Under the pieces are notes generated by a model that saw nothing but the letters and a program-made list of their open reading frames with translations, ran no database searches and had not been told where the DNA came from. DNA of 64,000 bases from Arthrobacter sp. ATA002 (GTDB taxonomy: Bacteria; Actinomycetota; Actinomycetes; Actinomycetales; Micrococcaceae). The position numbers were made by a program, and so were the translations under genes. Location: the NCBI RefSeq assembly GCF_026898095.1, contig NZ_CP114015.1:1984001-2048000 (forward strand), read 5' to 3'. Each line of letters begins with the position of its first letter. Position 1 is the first letter of the stretch. Positions 9,412 through 18,592 of the stretch are shown here, piece after piece.

Positions 9412-11508
9412 CTACTTCTTGGCCCTGGCCGCCTGCTTCTTCCGCTGGATCAGGACCTTCTCATCCACCGGCGCTGCTCCGCTGGCGCGCATCATGCGCT
9501 GGTATTCCATGGCCTCGTCCTGGCGGGTCTTTTCGGCACCGGAGGCGACGGACGCCCGCAGATGCTCGGGGCCGTAGCCAAAGGCATCCACCAGATCCAG
9601 CGCGTGCGGCCGGATCTTGGCGAGCAGCCGGTTGATGTACGGCCCCAGGGTGCGTGCCCGCTGCGAAGACAGCCGGCCGTGCATCAGGTACCAGGCGAGG
9701 TTCTTTTCAATCAGGCACAGGCCGAACAGGTCGCGCAGCCAGGTCATGACCTGTCGGGTGCCCTCGTCTTCGATGCCGTCCAGGGCGCGGGTGAAGGCTT
9801 CCCACTGCAGCAGTTCGGCGTGCGCCCGGGCTGCCTCGATCAGGTCATGCTGGTTCTCGTTGAACACGGCGGCGCCCTTGTCCTTGGGCAGCTTGCGGGC
9901 CTCGCGCAGGGCACCGGCCACCTCGGCAACCATGGTTCCGACCCGGTCCGTCAGCAGGTCCCGCTGGGTCCTGGGGTCACGGAGGGCAATGGCCGACTTC
10001 TTTTCGGAACCGGTGTCCGCAAAGGCCTGGACGATCTGCCGCAGGCCGGTGCGGTGCATGGTCCGGTCGGTGGCCTGCCCGACGGCGTAGCGGGCCAGCA
10101 CGCCGAAGTCGGCCCCCACGAACTCCTTCGCATAGTCTGCGAGCAGCCGCTTGGCCACCAGCTGCAGCAGGACGGTGTTGTCACCTTCGAACGTGACGTA
10201 GATGTCCAGGTCGGCCCGCAGCGCGGTCAGCCGGTTCTCGGCCAGGAAGCCCGCCCCGCCGGTCGCCTCACGGGCTTCCTGCAGGGTGTCCAGGGCATGC
10301 CAGGTGGAGAGCGATTTCAGTCCGGCGGCGAGGGTTTCCAGGTCCTGGCGGTCTTCGTCGGTGTCGTGCGCGCCGGAGAAAACGTCGTCGAATTTCTGCA
10401 GCAGTTCCTCGTGCGCGAAGGCCGCCGCGTAGGTGGTGGCGAGCCGCGGCAGGAGCCGCCGCTGGTGCTGCTGGTAGTCCATCAGGACTTCTTCGGTGAT
10501 GTCCGACGCACCGTTGAACTGCCGGCGCTCAGTGCCGTACTGGATGGCGGTCTTCAGGGCGAGTTTGCTGGCTGCCACGGCTGCGCCGTCCAGGGACACC
10601 CGGCCCTGCACCAGGGTGCCGATCATGGTGAAGAAGCGCCGGCCGGGGCTTTCGATCGGCGAGGTGTACGTGCCGTCGGCTGCCACGTCGCCGTAGCGGT
10701 TGAGCAGGTTGGTGCGGGGAACGCGCACGTTGGAGAAATGCAGTCGGCCGTTGTCGATGCCGTTCAGGCCGCCCTTGATGCCGTCATCCTCGCCGCCGAT
10801 GCCGGGCAGGAAACCGTTCTCATCGCGCAGGTCGACGTAGAAGGCGTGCACGCCGTGGTCCACGCCCCGGGTGATCAGGTGGGCGAAGACGACGGCGGCC
10901 TTCCCGTGGACGGCGGCGTTGCCGATGTAGTCCTTCCAAGCGGCGCGGAAGGGGGTGTTGAGGATGAACTCTTCGGTGCCGGCGTCGTATTCGGCGGTGG
11001 TGGCGATGCTGGCCACGTCGGAGCCGTGGCCTGTTTCGGTCATGGCGAAGCAGCCGGGGATTTCCAGGCTCATGATGCCGGGAAGCCACTTCTCGTGGTG
11101 TTCGCGCGTGCCCAGGTGCATGACGGCGCCGCCGAAGAGGCCCCACTGGACGCCGGCCTTAATCTGCAGCGAGGGGTCCGCAGTGACCAGTTCCTGGAAG
11201 CCCGCGACGTTGCCGCCGTGGCTGTCCTGGCCGCCCACGTACGCGGGGAAGGCGCGGTGCACGGCTTTGCTGTCCACGAGGATCTTCAGCTGCTTCATGA
11301 CCCGTTCGCGGTGCTCGGTGTGCGTGAGTCCGGCCGGGGTGTGCAGGGCTTCGTTGCCGGCGAGCGCACGGGCCTGAAGGCGGATATCCGCCCACTTGCC
11401 CAGCAGCGCGCGGTCGAGCGCGTCAACGTTGACGACGGCGCTGTCATCGTCGCGGACGGAGGTGGCGGCGGGGATCTGGCGTTCCGGTTTGGAGGCTACT
11501 TGCGTCAT
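9412..11508 (-). CDS. Acyl-CoA oxidase/dehydrogenase (long ACOX-like form)
   Basis: FAD enzyme for the first, alpha-beta dehydrogenation step of acyl-CoA breakdown. 698 residues, well above the ~380-400 of ordinary acyl-CoA dehydrogenases and typical of the acyl-CoA oxidase-like family with an extra C-terminal domain. Seen: the FAD/substrate segment CFAMTETGHGSDV (about residue 150), FFTMIGTLVQGRVSL, AIQYGTERRQF, and EATGGAGFLAENRLTALRAD. The ATG at 11508 is preceded by AAGGA. It ends in a lysine-rich tail. It follows tetR on the same strand, so the two probably form one transcript, divergent from thiolase, fabG and maoC. Whether it uses oxygen or an electron-transfer flavoprotein is not visible. 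Confidence 0.9.
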   Translation of the reverse strand: MTQVASKPERQIPAATSVRDDDSAVVNVDALDRALLGKWADIRLQARALAGNEALHTPAGLTHTEHRERVMKQLKILVDSKAVHRAFPAYVGGQDSHGGNVAGFQELVTADPSLQIKAGVQWGLFGGAVMHLGTREHHEKWLPGIMSLEIPGCFAMTETGHGSDVASIATTAEYDAGTEEFILNTPFRAAWKDYIGNAAVHGKAAVVFAHLITRGVDHGVHAFYVDLRDENGFLPGIGGEDDGIKGGLNGIDNGRLHFSNVRVPRTNLLNRYGDVAADGTYTSPIESPGRRFFTMIGTLVQGRVSLDGAAVAASKLALKTAIQYGTERRQFNGASDITEEVLMDYQQHQRRLLPRLATTYAAAFAHEELLQKFDDVFSGAHDTDEDRQDLETLAAGLKSLSTWHALDTLQEAREATGGAGFLAENRLTALRADLDIYVTFEGDNTVLLQLVAKRLLADYAKEFVGADFGVLARYAVGQATDRTMHRTGLRQIVQAFADTGSEKKSAIALRDPRTQRDLLTDRVGTMVAEVAGALREARKLPKDKGAAVFNENQHDLIEAARAHAELLQWEAFTRALDGIEDEGTRQVMTWLRDLFGLCLIEKNLAWYLMHGRLSSQRARTLGPYINRLLAKIRPHALDLVDAFGYGPEHLRASVASGAEKTRQDEAMEYQRMMRASGAAPVDEKVLIQRKKQAARAKK

Positions 11509-11593
11509 TGCGTGTCCTTCTGGTTGTGGCTGTGGGGAGCGGTGGGTCTAGTGAAGTGGAGGAAAACAGAGGGCCGGGGGAGCGCCGGGGGGA

Positions 11594-12300
11594 TCATTCC
11601 GGCCCCGGCCCGTGGCCGATGCCGTCAAAGAGCCATGAGGTGAGCTGCTGCGTCATTTCGGCCTCGGAGGGTTTGTCCGGTCCGGGGGCCGCGGCAAGCC
11701 ACCCTCGCCGGCGGCTCGGACCATGCCCAGTGCGGCCGTAGGCCAGTAGCCGGCGGCAACCCCCAGCTTCGCGGCCGGGGATCCGCTGTCCAGGTAGGTC
11801 CGCACGGCGCGTTCCATCATTCCCGTAATGGCGTCGAAAAATGATGTGAGGCTTTCCGCGAAGCGCGGCTCGGTGCCGGCCGCCGCCTCGCCGGCGGTGA
11901 CAAAGGCATAGACGTTGGGAGAGGTCTGTGCCATTTGGAGGTAGGCGGACACCATGGCCTGCAGGCCGGCCCGGGGGGACCCTGCGGTGCGGCCCGCCGC
12001 GAGGATCTTGTCCTGCATCTGTGCGAGCACAATGTCGCCCATTGCCTGCTGCAGCCCGGCCTTGTCTCCAAAGTACCGGTAGTACACGGACTTCGAGGTG
12101 CCGGATGCTGCGGCAATTTCCTCCATCGAGGCCCCGGCCCCCAGGGTGTGGACGGCCCGGCGTGCGGCCTTGATCAGTTCCACGCGGCGCTCGGTGCGGT
12201 GGGCCTCCCAGCGCAGAGACCGGCCGTCCGATGATGCTTCGGCCGAAGCGGGGGGAGGCACCGGCATCGACGCGGCGGAGTCTTGAAGAGCTGTGTTCAC
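11594..12300 (-). CDS. TetR/AcrR family regulator, frameshifted near its C-terminus
   Basis: About 235 residues. The N-terminal helix-turn-helix is clear: ELIKAARRAVHTLGAGASMEEIAAASGTSKSVYYRYFGDKAGL (residues ~40-80). The C-terminal ligand domain is of the type seen in actinobacterial lipid regulators. In the raw frame it ends at 11653. Adding one base in the CCC at 11702-11704 continues to a stop at 11594 with a sensible tail (WLAAAPGPDKPSEAEMTQQL, then TSWLFDGIGHG). The GTG at 12300 has no Shine-Dalgarno but a -10 box 7 nt before it. It sits between the acyl-CoA oxidase gene and the divergent thiolase operon, so it probably controls both. The ligand may be an acyl-CoA, by analogy only. Confidence 0.85.
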
Positions 12301-12306
12301 GATACT

Positions 12307-12325
12307 CAGCGTATCAGGTACGCTG
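12307..12325. promoter_or_regulatory. Inverted repeat CAGCGT-N7-ACGCTG in the tetR/thiolase promoter region
   Basis: Perfect 6-bp arms. The left arm overlaps a minus-strand TACGCT (12313-12308) that lies 7 nt before the tetR GTG. The right arm overlaps a plus-strand TACGCT (12319-12324) that has TTCACG 17 bp upstream (12296-12301). A dimer bound here would block both promoters, so it is the best candidate for the TetR operator. Confidence 0.5.
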
Positions 12326-12377
12326 GGTTGCAGTAACTCCCCTCACATTCTGCAGAACCTCCAAGGAGAACAGAACC

Positions 12378-13715
12378 ATGGCTGCACAGTCACAGGCCGA
12401 ACCCGCGGCGAGCGGCGGACCCACCCCTGCTCCCGCCGTCCGCAAGGCCGTCGTCATTGGCGGCAACCGCATCCCCTTTGCCCGCTCCGGCGGCAAGTAC
12501 ACGTACAGCTCCAACCAGGACATGCTCACCGCGGCACTCGACGGACTGGTTGCCCGCTTCGGCCTGCAGGGGGAGCGCATCGGCGAAGTAGCCGGCGGCG
12601 CCGTCCTGAAGCACTCCCGGGACTTCAACCTCACGCGGGAGGCCGTGCTGGGCTCGGCCCTGTCGCCGGAAACCCCCGCATATGACGTCCAGCAGGCCTG
12701 CGCCACCGGCTTGGAAACAGTCGTCAGCCTGGCGAACAAGATCAAGCTCGGCCAGCTCGAATCCGCCGTCGCCGGCGGAGTGGATTCCGCCTCCGACGCC
12801 CCCATCGCCGTCAGCGAAGGCCTGCGCCGCGCATTGCTTGACCTGTCCCGGGCCAAGACGGCAAAGCAGAAGCTGGCCGCCGTCGCGAAGATCCGCCCGA
12901 AGGACCTGTCGCCAAACGCGCCGTCCACCGGGGAGCCGCGCACCGGACTGTCCATGGGGGAGCACCAGGCCCTGACCACCGCCCAGTGGAAAATTACCCG
13001 TGAAGCGCAGGATGAACTGGCCCTGGCCAGCCACCGGAACATGGCAGCGGCCTACGACCGCGGCTTCTTCGACGATTTGGTAACCCCCTACCGCGGGCTG
13101 TCCCGCGACGCCAACCTGCGTCCTGACACCACCATGGAGAAGCTCGGCAAGCTGAAGCCCGCATTTGGGCGCAGCCTCGGCGATGAAGCCACCATGACGG
13201 CCGGCAACTCCACGCCGCTGACCGACGGCGCGTCCGTGGTGCTGCTGGGCTCGGAAGACTATGCCCGCGAACACGACCTGCCGATGCTCGCCAACATCGT
13301 GGACGCCGAAGCCGGCGCCGTCGACTTCGTCCACGGCAAGGACGGGCTGCTCATGGCCCCGGCCTTTGCCGTGCCGCGGCTGCTGGCCCGCAACGGCCTG
13401 ACGCTGGATGACTTTGATTTCTTCGAAATCCACGAAGCCTTCGCGGGCACCGTCCTTAGTACGCTGGCCGCCTGGGAGGACGATGAATTCTGCCGGACCC
13501 GGCTGGGGCTGGAAGGCCCGCTCGGGACCGTGGACCGCTCCAAGCTCAACGTCAATGGTTCCTCGCTTGCCGCGGGCCACCCGTTTGCCGCCACCGGCGG
13601 ACGGATCGTCGCCTCCCTCGCGAAGATGCTGCACGAGAAGGGATCGGGCCGCGGCCTGATTTCCATCTGCGCGGCCGGCGGCCAGGGCCTCGTTGCGGTC
13701 CTCGAGGCGCGCTAA
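12378..13715 (+). CDS. Acetyl-CoA C-acyltransferase (thiolase)
   Basis: Degradative-type thiolase of 445 residues that cleaves or forms 3-ketoacyl-CoA. The start is set by AAGGAG eight bases before the ATG at 12378; an upstream extension is non-coding. Seen: nucleophilic Cys in QQACATGLE (about residue 108), HEAFAGTVLST, the NGSSLAAGHPFAATGGR loop and the second catalytic Cys in ICAAGGQGLVAV (about 432). It has the family's extra loop with the MGEHQALTTAQWKITREAQD helix. First gene of the thiolase-fabG-maoC operon; the next start lies 2 bp after its stop. Confidence 0.93.
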   Translation: MAAQSQAEPAASGGPTPAPAVRKAVVIGGNRIPFARSGGKYTYSSNQDMLTAALDGLVARFGLQGERIGEVAGGAVLKHSRDFNLTREAVLGSALSPETPAYDVQQACATGLETVVSLANKIKLGQLESAVAGGVDSASDAPIAVSEGLRRALLDLSRAKTAKQKLAAVAKIRPKDLSPNAPSTGEPRTGLSMGEHQALTTAQWKITREAQDELALASHRNMAAAYDRGFFDDLVTPYRGLSRDANLRPDTTMEKLGKLKPAFGRSLGDEATMTAGNSTPLTDGASVVLLGSEDYAREHDLPMLANIVDAEAGAVDFVHGKDGLLMAPAFAVPRLLARNGLTLDDFDFFEIHEAFAGTVLSTLAAWEDDEFCRTRLGLEGPLGTVDRSKLNVNGSSLAAGHPFAATGGRIVASLAKMLHEKGSGRGLISICAAGGQGLVAVLEAR

Positions 13716-13717
13716 TC

Positions 13718-15058
13718 ATGAACGACGCCTACCTGAACCTCGTCAACACCGGCATCACCAAGGAAATCGCGAAAAAGCTCGGCCTGCCCCGTCCCTCCAT
13801 CCTGCGGCGCTTCGATCCCGCCAAGCCCCTGGTTCCCGGACCTGTGCTGGTCCTGGGCAAGGGCGAAGCGGCGGACGCACTGTCCCAGCTGCTGCTGGGC
13901 TGGGACCAGGACGTCCGCCGGCATGCCACGCCCAAGGAGAAGCTGGGTGCCATCCTGGTCGTCCTGGACACGGCCGCGGCTCCCGGGGACCTCGGCGAAG
14001 CTACACTGGCCGCGGGCGCTGCCCTGCGGGACCTCGCTCCGGGCGGCCGCGTCGTGACGGTGTCCCGTCCCGCTGCCGAAGCGCAGGAACCCGAAGCAGC
14101 GGCGGCACGGCAGGGCGTGGACGGGCTGCTCCGCTCGATCGCCCATGAGCTGCGCGGCGGTGCCACAGCCAACGGCATTGTCCTGGCCAACGGAGTGCAG
14201 GCCACGGCTCCCGGCGCGGCGGCGGCGCTGCGGTTCCTCCTTTCAGGAAAGAGCGCGTACGTGAGCGGCCAGTTCATCACCGTGGGTTCCGACGCCGGCA
14301 CCCTGCCGGCGAACTGGAACACGCCGCTGGCGGGCAAGGTGGCCGTGGTGACCGGCGCTGCCCGGGGAATCGGAGCTGCCATTGCCCGCATCCTGCACCG
14401 CGACGGCGCCACCGTAATCGTCGTCGACGTACCGGCCGCCGGTGAGCAGCTGGCCCGGGTCGCCAACGAAATCTCCGGCACCGCCCTGCAGGTGGACATC
14501 ACCCGCGGGGACGCCGCCGACCGCATCCTCGCCCATGCCGCCGAACGCTACGGACACCTGGACATCGTCATCCACAACGCCGGCATCACCCGCGACAAGC
14601 TGCTGGCCAACATGGATGAATCCCGCTGGCAGTCTGTTATCGCCGTGAACATCGCCTCCCAGCTCACGATGAACCGGACGCTGCTCGCCTCGGACACTTT
14701 CAGCCCTGAAGGCCGCATTGTTTCGCTGGCCTCGACCAGCGGCATCGCCGGCAACCGCGGGCAGACCAACTACGCTGCCTCCAAGGGTGGGGTGATCGGC
14801 ATGGTCCGGGCCACGGCGCCGCTGCTGGCTCCGCGCGGAGGCTCCATCAACGCCGTCGCGCCGGGGTTCATCGAAACCGACATGACCGCGGCTATTCCGG
14901 CGCTGACCCGGCAGGTGGCCCGCCGCCTGAGCAGCCTGCAGCAGGGCGGCCTGCCCGTCGACGTCGCGGAGACCATCTCGTTCCTGGCCTCCGACGCCGC
15001 CGCCGGGGTGAACGGTCAGGTGGTCCGGGTCTGCGGACAGAACATGGTGGGGGCATGA
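13718..15058 (+). CDS. 3-oxoacyl-ACP reductase, high-molecular-weight FabG (FabG4-like)
   Basis: NAD(P)-dependent reduction of 3-oxoacyl thioesters. 446 residues: an N-terminal ~200-residue degenerate domain followed by a full SDR domain, the layout of mycobacterial FabG4. In the second domain: TGAARGIGAAIARIL, IHNAGITRDKLLANM, catalytic Ser and Tyr/Lys in STSGIAGNRGQTNYAASKGG (about residues 341-358), and the PGFIETDMTAAIP loop. It starts two bases after the thiolase stop and overlaps the MaoC gene by ATGA, so the three are translationally coupled. A role in making or breaking hydroxyacyl intermediates with its neighbours is inferred. Confidence 0.92.
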   Translation: MNDAYLNLVNTGITKEIAKKLGLPRPSILRRFDPAKPLVPGPVLVLGKGEAADALSQLLLGWDQDVRRHATPKEKLGAILVVLDTAAAPGDLGEATLAAGAALRDLAPGGRVVTVSRPAAEAQEPEAAAARQGVDGLLRSIAHELRGGATANGIVLANGVQATAPGAAAALRFLLSGKSAYVSGQFITVGSDAGTLPANWNTPLAGKVAVVTGAARGIGAAIARILHRDGATVIVVDVPAAGEQLARVANEISGTALQVDITRGDAADRILAHAAERYGHLDIVIHNAGITRDKLLANMDESRWQSVIAVNIASQLTMNRTLLASDTFSPEGRIVSLASTSGIAGNRGQTNYAASKGGVIGMVRATAPLLAPRGGSINAVAPGFIETDMTAAIPALTRQVARRLSSLQQGGLPVDVAETISFLASDAAAGVNGQVVRVCGQNMVGA

Positions 15059-15954
15059 CCGATACCCAGCTGAATGAAATCCCCGCACTTGGAAAGCTCT
15101 ACGTCGGGGCCCTCGGCTCGGCCGCGAAAGCACGGCTTTCCGCCGCGCAGGCGCCACAGACGCTTCCGGCAGCCCGGCACCGGGTAACCGGGGCCAGGGT
15201 GGAACTGGAGCGGCTGGCCGACTTCCAGCGGCTCGTGCAGCACAGCGCCTCCGACTACCTGCCCTCCGGCTTCGTGCACACGTTCGCCTTTCCGGTGGCC
15301 ATGAGCCTCATGTCCCGGGATGACTTTCCACTGCCGCTGCTGGGAATGGTGCATCTTCGCAACAGCGTGGAGCATTTTCGGCCGATCCATTACGCCGAAC
15401 CGCTGGACGTTACGGCCTGGGCGGAGAACCTGGCCGGGCACCGCGCCGGCACCCAGGTGGAGTTGATCGCCGAGGTCAGCGCCGGCGGCGCCGTTGTCTG
15501 GCGCGGGCGCTCCACGTACCTGGCGAAGGGCGTCTTCCTGCCCCGCTTTGACCGTTCCGACGCGCGCGGGCCCCGCCCGGATTTCGTGCCTCCGCCGCCG
15601 ACGGCGCTGTGGCGGCTGGGGGCGGACGCCGGCCGTAACTACGCCGTGGTGTCCGGGGACTTCAATCCCATCCACCTCAGCCGCCTGTCGGCGAAGGCGC
15701 TGGGCATGAAGCGGTCGCTGGCGCACGGCATGTACCTGGCTTCCCGGGTGGTGGCCGACATCGTGCAGAACCGGCAGGAACCGTATGAATGGTCCATCGA
15801 CTTCGACTCTCCGGTGTTCCTGCCGGCGGCCGTGTCGCTGTCCATTTCCGATACGGAGGGCGATGACGGGTACTCCGGTTCCACGTTCGTGGGCTGGAAC
15901 CAGCGCTCCCGGCGCCGGCACTTCGCGGGAGCGGTGAAGGCGTTGCCGGCCTAA
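15055..15954 (+). CDS. MaoC/HTD2-like dehydratase
   Basis: Hot-dog fold enoyl hydratase or 3-hydroxyacyl dehydratase, 299 residues, the double-length form. The C-terminal half carries the MaoC signature YAVVSGDFNPIHLSRLSAKALG...LAHGMYLASRV (about residues 200-235), with the catalytic Asp/His pair in DFNPIH. The N-terminal half is a degenerate hot-dog. It is coupled to the preceding FabG by a 4-bp ATGA overlap. Thiolase, ketoreductase and dehydratase together make a coherent acyl-chain cycle, with the acyl-CoA oxidase on the other side of the shared promoter supplying the remaining step. Confidence 0.9.
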   Translation: MTDTQLNEIPALGKLYVGALGSAAKARLSAAQAPQTLPAARHRVTGARVELERLADFQRLVQHSASDYLPSGFVHTFAFPVAMSLMSRDDFPLPLLGMVHLRNSVEHFRPIHYAEPLDVTAWAENLAGHRAGTQVELIAEVSAGGAVVWRGRSTYLAKGVFLPRFDRSDARGPRPDFVPPPPTALWRLGADAGRNYAVVSGDFNPIHLSRLSAKALGMKRSLAHGMYLASRVVADIVQNRQEPYEWSIDFDSPVFLPAAVSLSISDTEGDDGYSGSTFVGWNQRSRRRHFAGAVKALPA

Positions 15955-15968
15955 CCCACTGCGGCTGT

Positions 15969-15974
15969 TAGGGT
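15969..15974 (+). promoter_or_regulatory. Probable -10 box of leaderless kynU
   Basis: TAGGGT ends 6 nt before the ATG at 15981. No Shine-Dalgarno is visible. Confidence 0.4.
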
Positions 15975-15980
15975 GCCCAC

Positions 15981-17203
15981 ATGATGAAACTGGACAAGCT
16001 GCTCACCACTGCCCGGGAACTGGATGCCGGTGATCCGCTGGGGCACTTCCGGAATCGTTTCCTGGAGGCCGACGGGGTGGTTTCCTACCTGGACGGGAAC
16101 TCGCTCGGCCGTCCCCTGCGGGCGACGGCCGAGCACCTGCAGGGCTTTGTGCGAGGGCAGTGGGGCGGCAGGCTCATCCGCGGCTGGGATGAGCAGTGGC
16201 TTGAGCTGCCGGAACGGCTCGGTGACGAGTTGGGGGCGGTGGCCCTCGGGGCCGCCGCCGGCCAGTGCATCGTGGCCGACTCCACCACCGTCCTGCTGTA
16301 CAAGCTGGGCCGGGCCGCGGTTGCTGCCCGGCCGGGGCGCAGCGAGATTGTGCTCGACGCGGACAACTTCCCCACGGACCGCTACGTCATGGAAGGCATC
16401 GCGCAGGAGTGCGGACTGACCCTGCGCTGGGTTGCGGCGGACTACGACGGCGGGGTCACGCCCGAAGCGGTGGCAGCGGCCGTGGGCCCGCAGACGGCCC
16501 TGGCCGTCTTCAGCCACGTGGCCTACCGCTCCGGTTTCCTTGCCGACGCTGCCGCCGTCACGGCCGTGGTGCACGACGCCGGGGGGCTGGTGCTGTGGGA
16601 CCTGTGCCATTCCGCCGGCGTAGTTCCGGCGGAGCTTGACGCGTGGGGCGTGGACTACGCCGTGGGCTGCAGCTACAAGTACCTCAACGGCGGTCCGGGC
16701 GCGCCGGCCTGGGCTTACGTGGCCCACCGCCACCAGGAGGACTTTGCACAGCCGATCCAGGGCTGGCTGGGCAGTTCCGATCCCTTTGGCATGGCGCAGG
16801 GCTATGTTCCGGCGCCGGGAATCCGCCGCCTGGTGTCCGGGACGCCCCCGGTGCTCGGGATGCTGCCCATCCAGGACATGGTTTCACTGCTGGCCGAGGC
16901 GGGCCTGGATGCGGTGCGGGCGAAATCGGTGGCGCTTACCGAATACGCCCTGACGGCCGTGGAGGCGCTGCTGGTGCCGCGCGGCGTCGTCGTGGCCTCT
17001 CCGCGCCCGGCGGAGCGGCGCGGCAGCCACATCACCATCGACCATCCGTCCTTCAAGCCGTGACTGCGGAACTCTGGAAGCAGGGGGTGATCCCTGACTA
17101 CCGGAACCCGTCGGGCATCCGGCTGGGGCTGTCGCCGCTGTCAACCTCTTTCGAAGAAACGTTCACCGGGGTGGCCGCCATACTGGCGGAACTGCAGCGC
17201 TGA
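15981..17203 (+). CDS. kynU: Kynureninase, frameshifted near the 3' end
   Basis: PLP enzyme cleaving kynurenine to anthranilate and alanine (EC 3.7.1.3). About 407 residues after correction. Seen: [12 protein letters not shown] (N-terminal substrate loop), [25 protein letters not shown] with the PLP-contacting Asp and His (about residue 205), and the PLP lysine in [14 protein letters not shown] (about 233). The frame stops at 17063 after [11 protein letters not shown]. One extra base near 17057 joins it to [17 protein letters not shown]...[12 protein letters not shown], the expected C-terminus. No tryptophan dioxygenase or formamidase gene lies in the window, so the rest of the pathway must be elsewhere. 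Confidence 0.92.
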
Positions 17204-17236
17204 CTGCCGCCCAATTCCCCATCCGGCCCGCGCGAA

Positions 17237-17280
17237 TTGACAATCGGCATGAGCCGGGAGCAATAATGTTAGCGCTCACA
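17237..17280 (+). promoter_or_regulatory. Promoter and LacI-type operator of the sugar ABC operon
   Basis: TTGACA at 17237-17242 and an AATAAT-like -10 at 17261-17267. Directly overlapping the -10 is TGTTAGCGCTCACA (17267-17280), a close match to the LacI/GalR-family operator with its central AGCGCT palindrome. This predicts repression relieved by a sugar. The leader to the first GTG is about 120 nt. Confidence 0.7.
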
Positions 17281-17394
17281 TCAAAATGTGATGCAGTTCT
17301 CACTATCGATCCCGCTGAGTTCGCTGCCGCACGGCAAAGCGCAGGACCCGGCAGTTTATCCGCTAGACAACGATGTCCATCGAAAGGCTCCTTC

Positions 17395-18525
17395 GTGAAA
17401 ATCCGTAAACTCCTTCTCAGCGTGACTGCCGGTATCCTGGCCGTCTCCGTTGCAGGCTGCGGCTCCGGCTCCGGCCGCGGCGGCGCCGATTCCGATAGCG
17501 CAGGGTCCGGCGACAATGCCGGTGCGCTGGTGGGTATCGCGATGCCCACCAAGACCTCCGAACGCTGGATCAAGGACGGCGACGCCATCAAGGCCGAACT
17601 CGATGGCCTCGGGTACGAGACCACCCTGGAATATGCCGACGACGACATTCCCACCCAGGTCCAGCAGGTCTCCAACATGATCACCAAGGGCGCCAAGGTC
17701 CTGGTCATTGCCGCCATCGACGGCACCGCCCTCAGCGACCAGCTGGACAACGCGGCGGACGCCGGCATCAAGGTGATCGCCTATGACCGCCTGATCACGG
17801 GCAATGAGAACGTGGACTACTACACCACCTTCGACAATTACACCGTGGGCGTGCAGCAGGCCACCTCCCTGCTCACCGGGCTGGGTATCCTCGACGCCGA
17901 GGGCCAGGACACCGGGGCCACGGAACCGAAGAACATCGAGCTCTTCGCCGGCAGCCCCGATGACAACAACGCCAACTTCTTCTATGACGGTGCCATGGAT
18001 ACCCTGCAGCCGTACATCGACAAGGGCACCCTCGTGGTCCAGAGCGGCCAGACCGGCTTCACCCAGATTGCGACCCTGCGCTGGGATCCGGCCACCGCCC
18101 AGAAGCGCATGCAAAACCTGATCGCCAGCACGTACTCGGGCGGCGAAAAGGTCGACGGCGTCCTCTCCCCGTACGACGGCATTTCCCTGGGCATCATTTC
18201 CGCCCTCACCGGCTCCGGCTACTCGGCCGATGCCCTGCCCGTCATCACCGGCCAGGACGCCGAGGCGGCCTCCGTGAAGTCCATCATGGACAACCAGCAG
18301 TACTCCACGATCTTCAAGGACACCCGGGCCCTGGGCGAACAGGCTGTGGCCATGGTCGATGCCGTGCTGAAGGACGAAGACCCCGAGGTCAACGACACCG
18401 AGACGTACGACAACCAGGTCAAGATCGTACCGACCTACCTGCTGGACCCGATGGTGGTCACCAAGGACAACTACGAGGAAATCCTCGTCGACAGCGGTTA
18501 CTACGAGGCCTCCGACCTCAAGTAA
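17395..18525 (+). CDS. chvE: Multiple-sugar-binding lipoprotein of ABC transporter (ChvE-like)
   Basis: Periplasmic-binding-type lipoprotein, 376 residues. The GTG at 17395 is chosen because it gives a short basic start (VKIRKLL), a hydrophobic segment and the lipobox AVSVAGC with the acylated Cys near residue 20; AAAGG lies about 9 bases upstream. The mature domain is a type I sugar-binding fold ([85 protein letters not shown]), like ChvE/MmsE proteins for xylose, arabinose, glucose or galactose. The exact sugar is unknown. First gene of a three-gene operon. Confidence 0.92.
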   Translation: MKIRKLLLSVTAGILAVSVAGCGSGSGRGGADSDSAGSGDNAGALVGIAMPTKTSERWIKDGDAIKAELDGLGYETTLEYADDDIPTQVQQVSNMITKGAKVLVIAAIDGTALSDQLDNAADAGIKVIAYDRLITGNENVDYYTTFDNYTVGVQQATSLLTGLGILDAEGQDTGATEPKNIELFAGSPDDNNANFFYDGAMDTLQPYIDKGTLVVQSGQTGFTQIATLRWDPATAQKRMQNLIASTYSGGEKVDGVLSPYDGISLGIISALTGSGYSADALPVITGQDAEAASVKSIMDNQQYSTIFKDTRALGEQAVAMVDAVLKDEDPEVNDTETYDNQVKIVPTYLLDPMVVTKDNYEEILVDSGYYEASDLK

Positions 18526-18592
18526 CTCCCTACCACCGCGGGGTCCCGGCGGCAGCCCGAACACGGCCGCCGCCGGGACCGCCGGCAAGGAC

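Noticed and set aside
9316..11643. Very long open frame (775 codons) antisense to the acyl-CoA oxidase gene
   Set aside because: Gly/Val/Gln-rich translation with no motifs, wholly opposite a clear gene. It is a shadow produced by GC-rich codon use. The same holds for long antisense frames at 17356-18735, 18530-20158 and 20437-21543.
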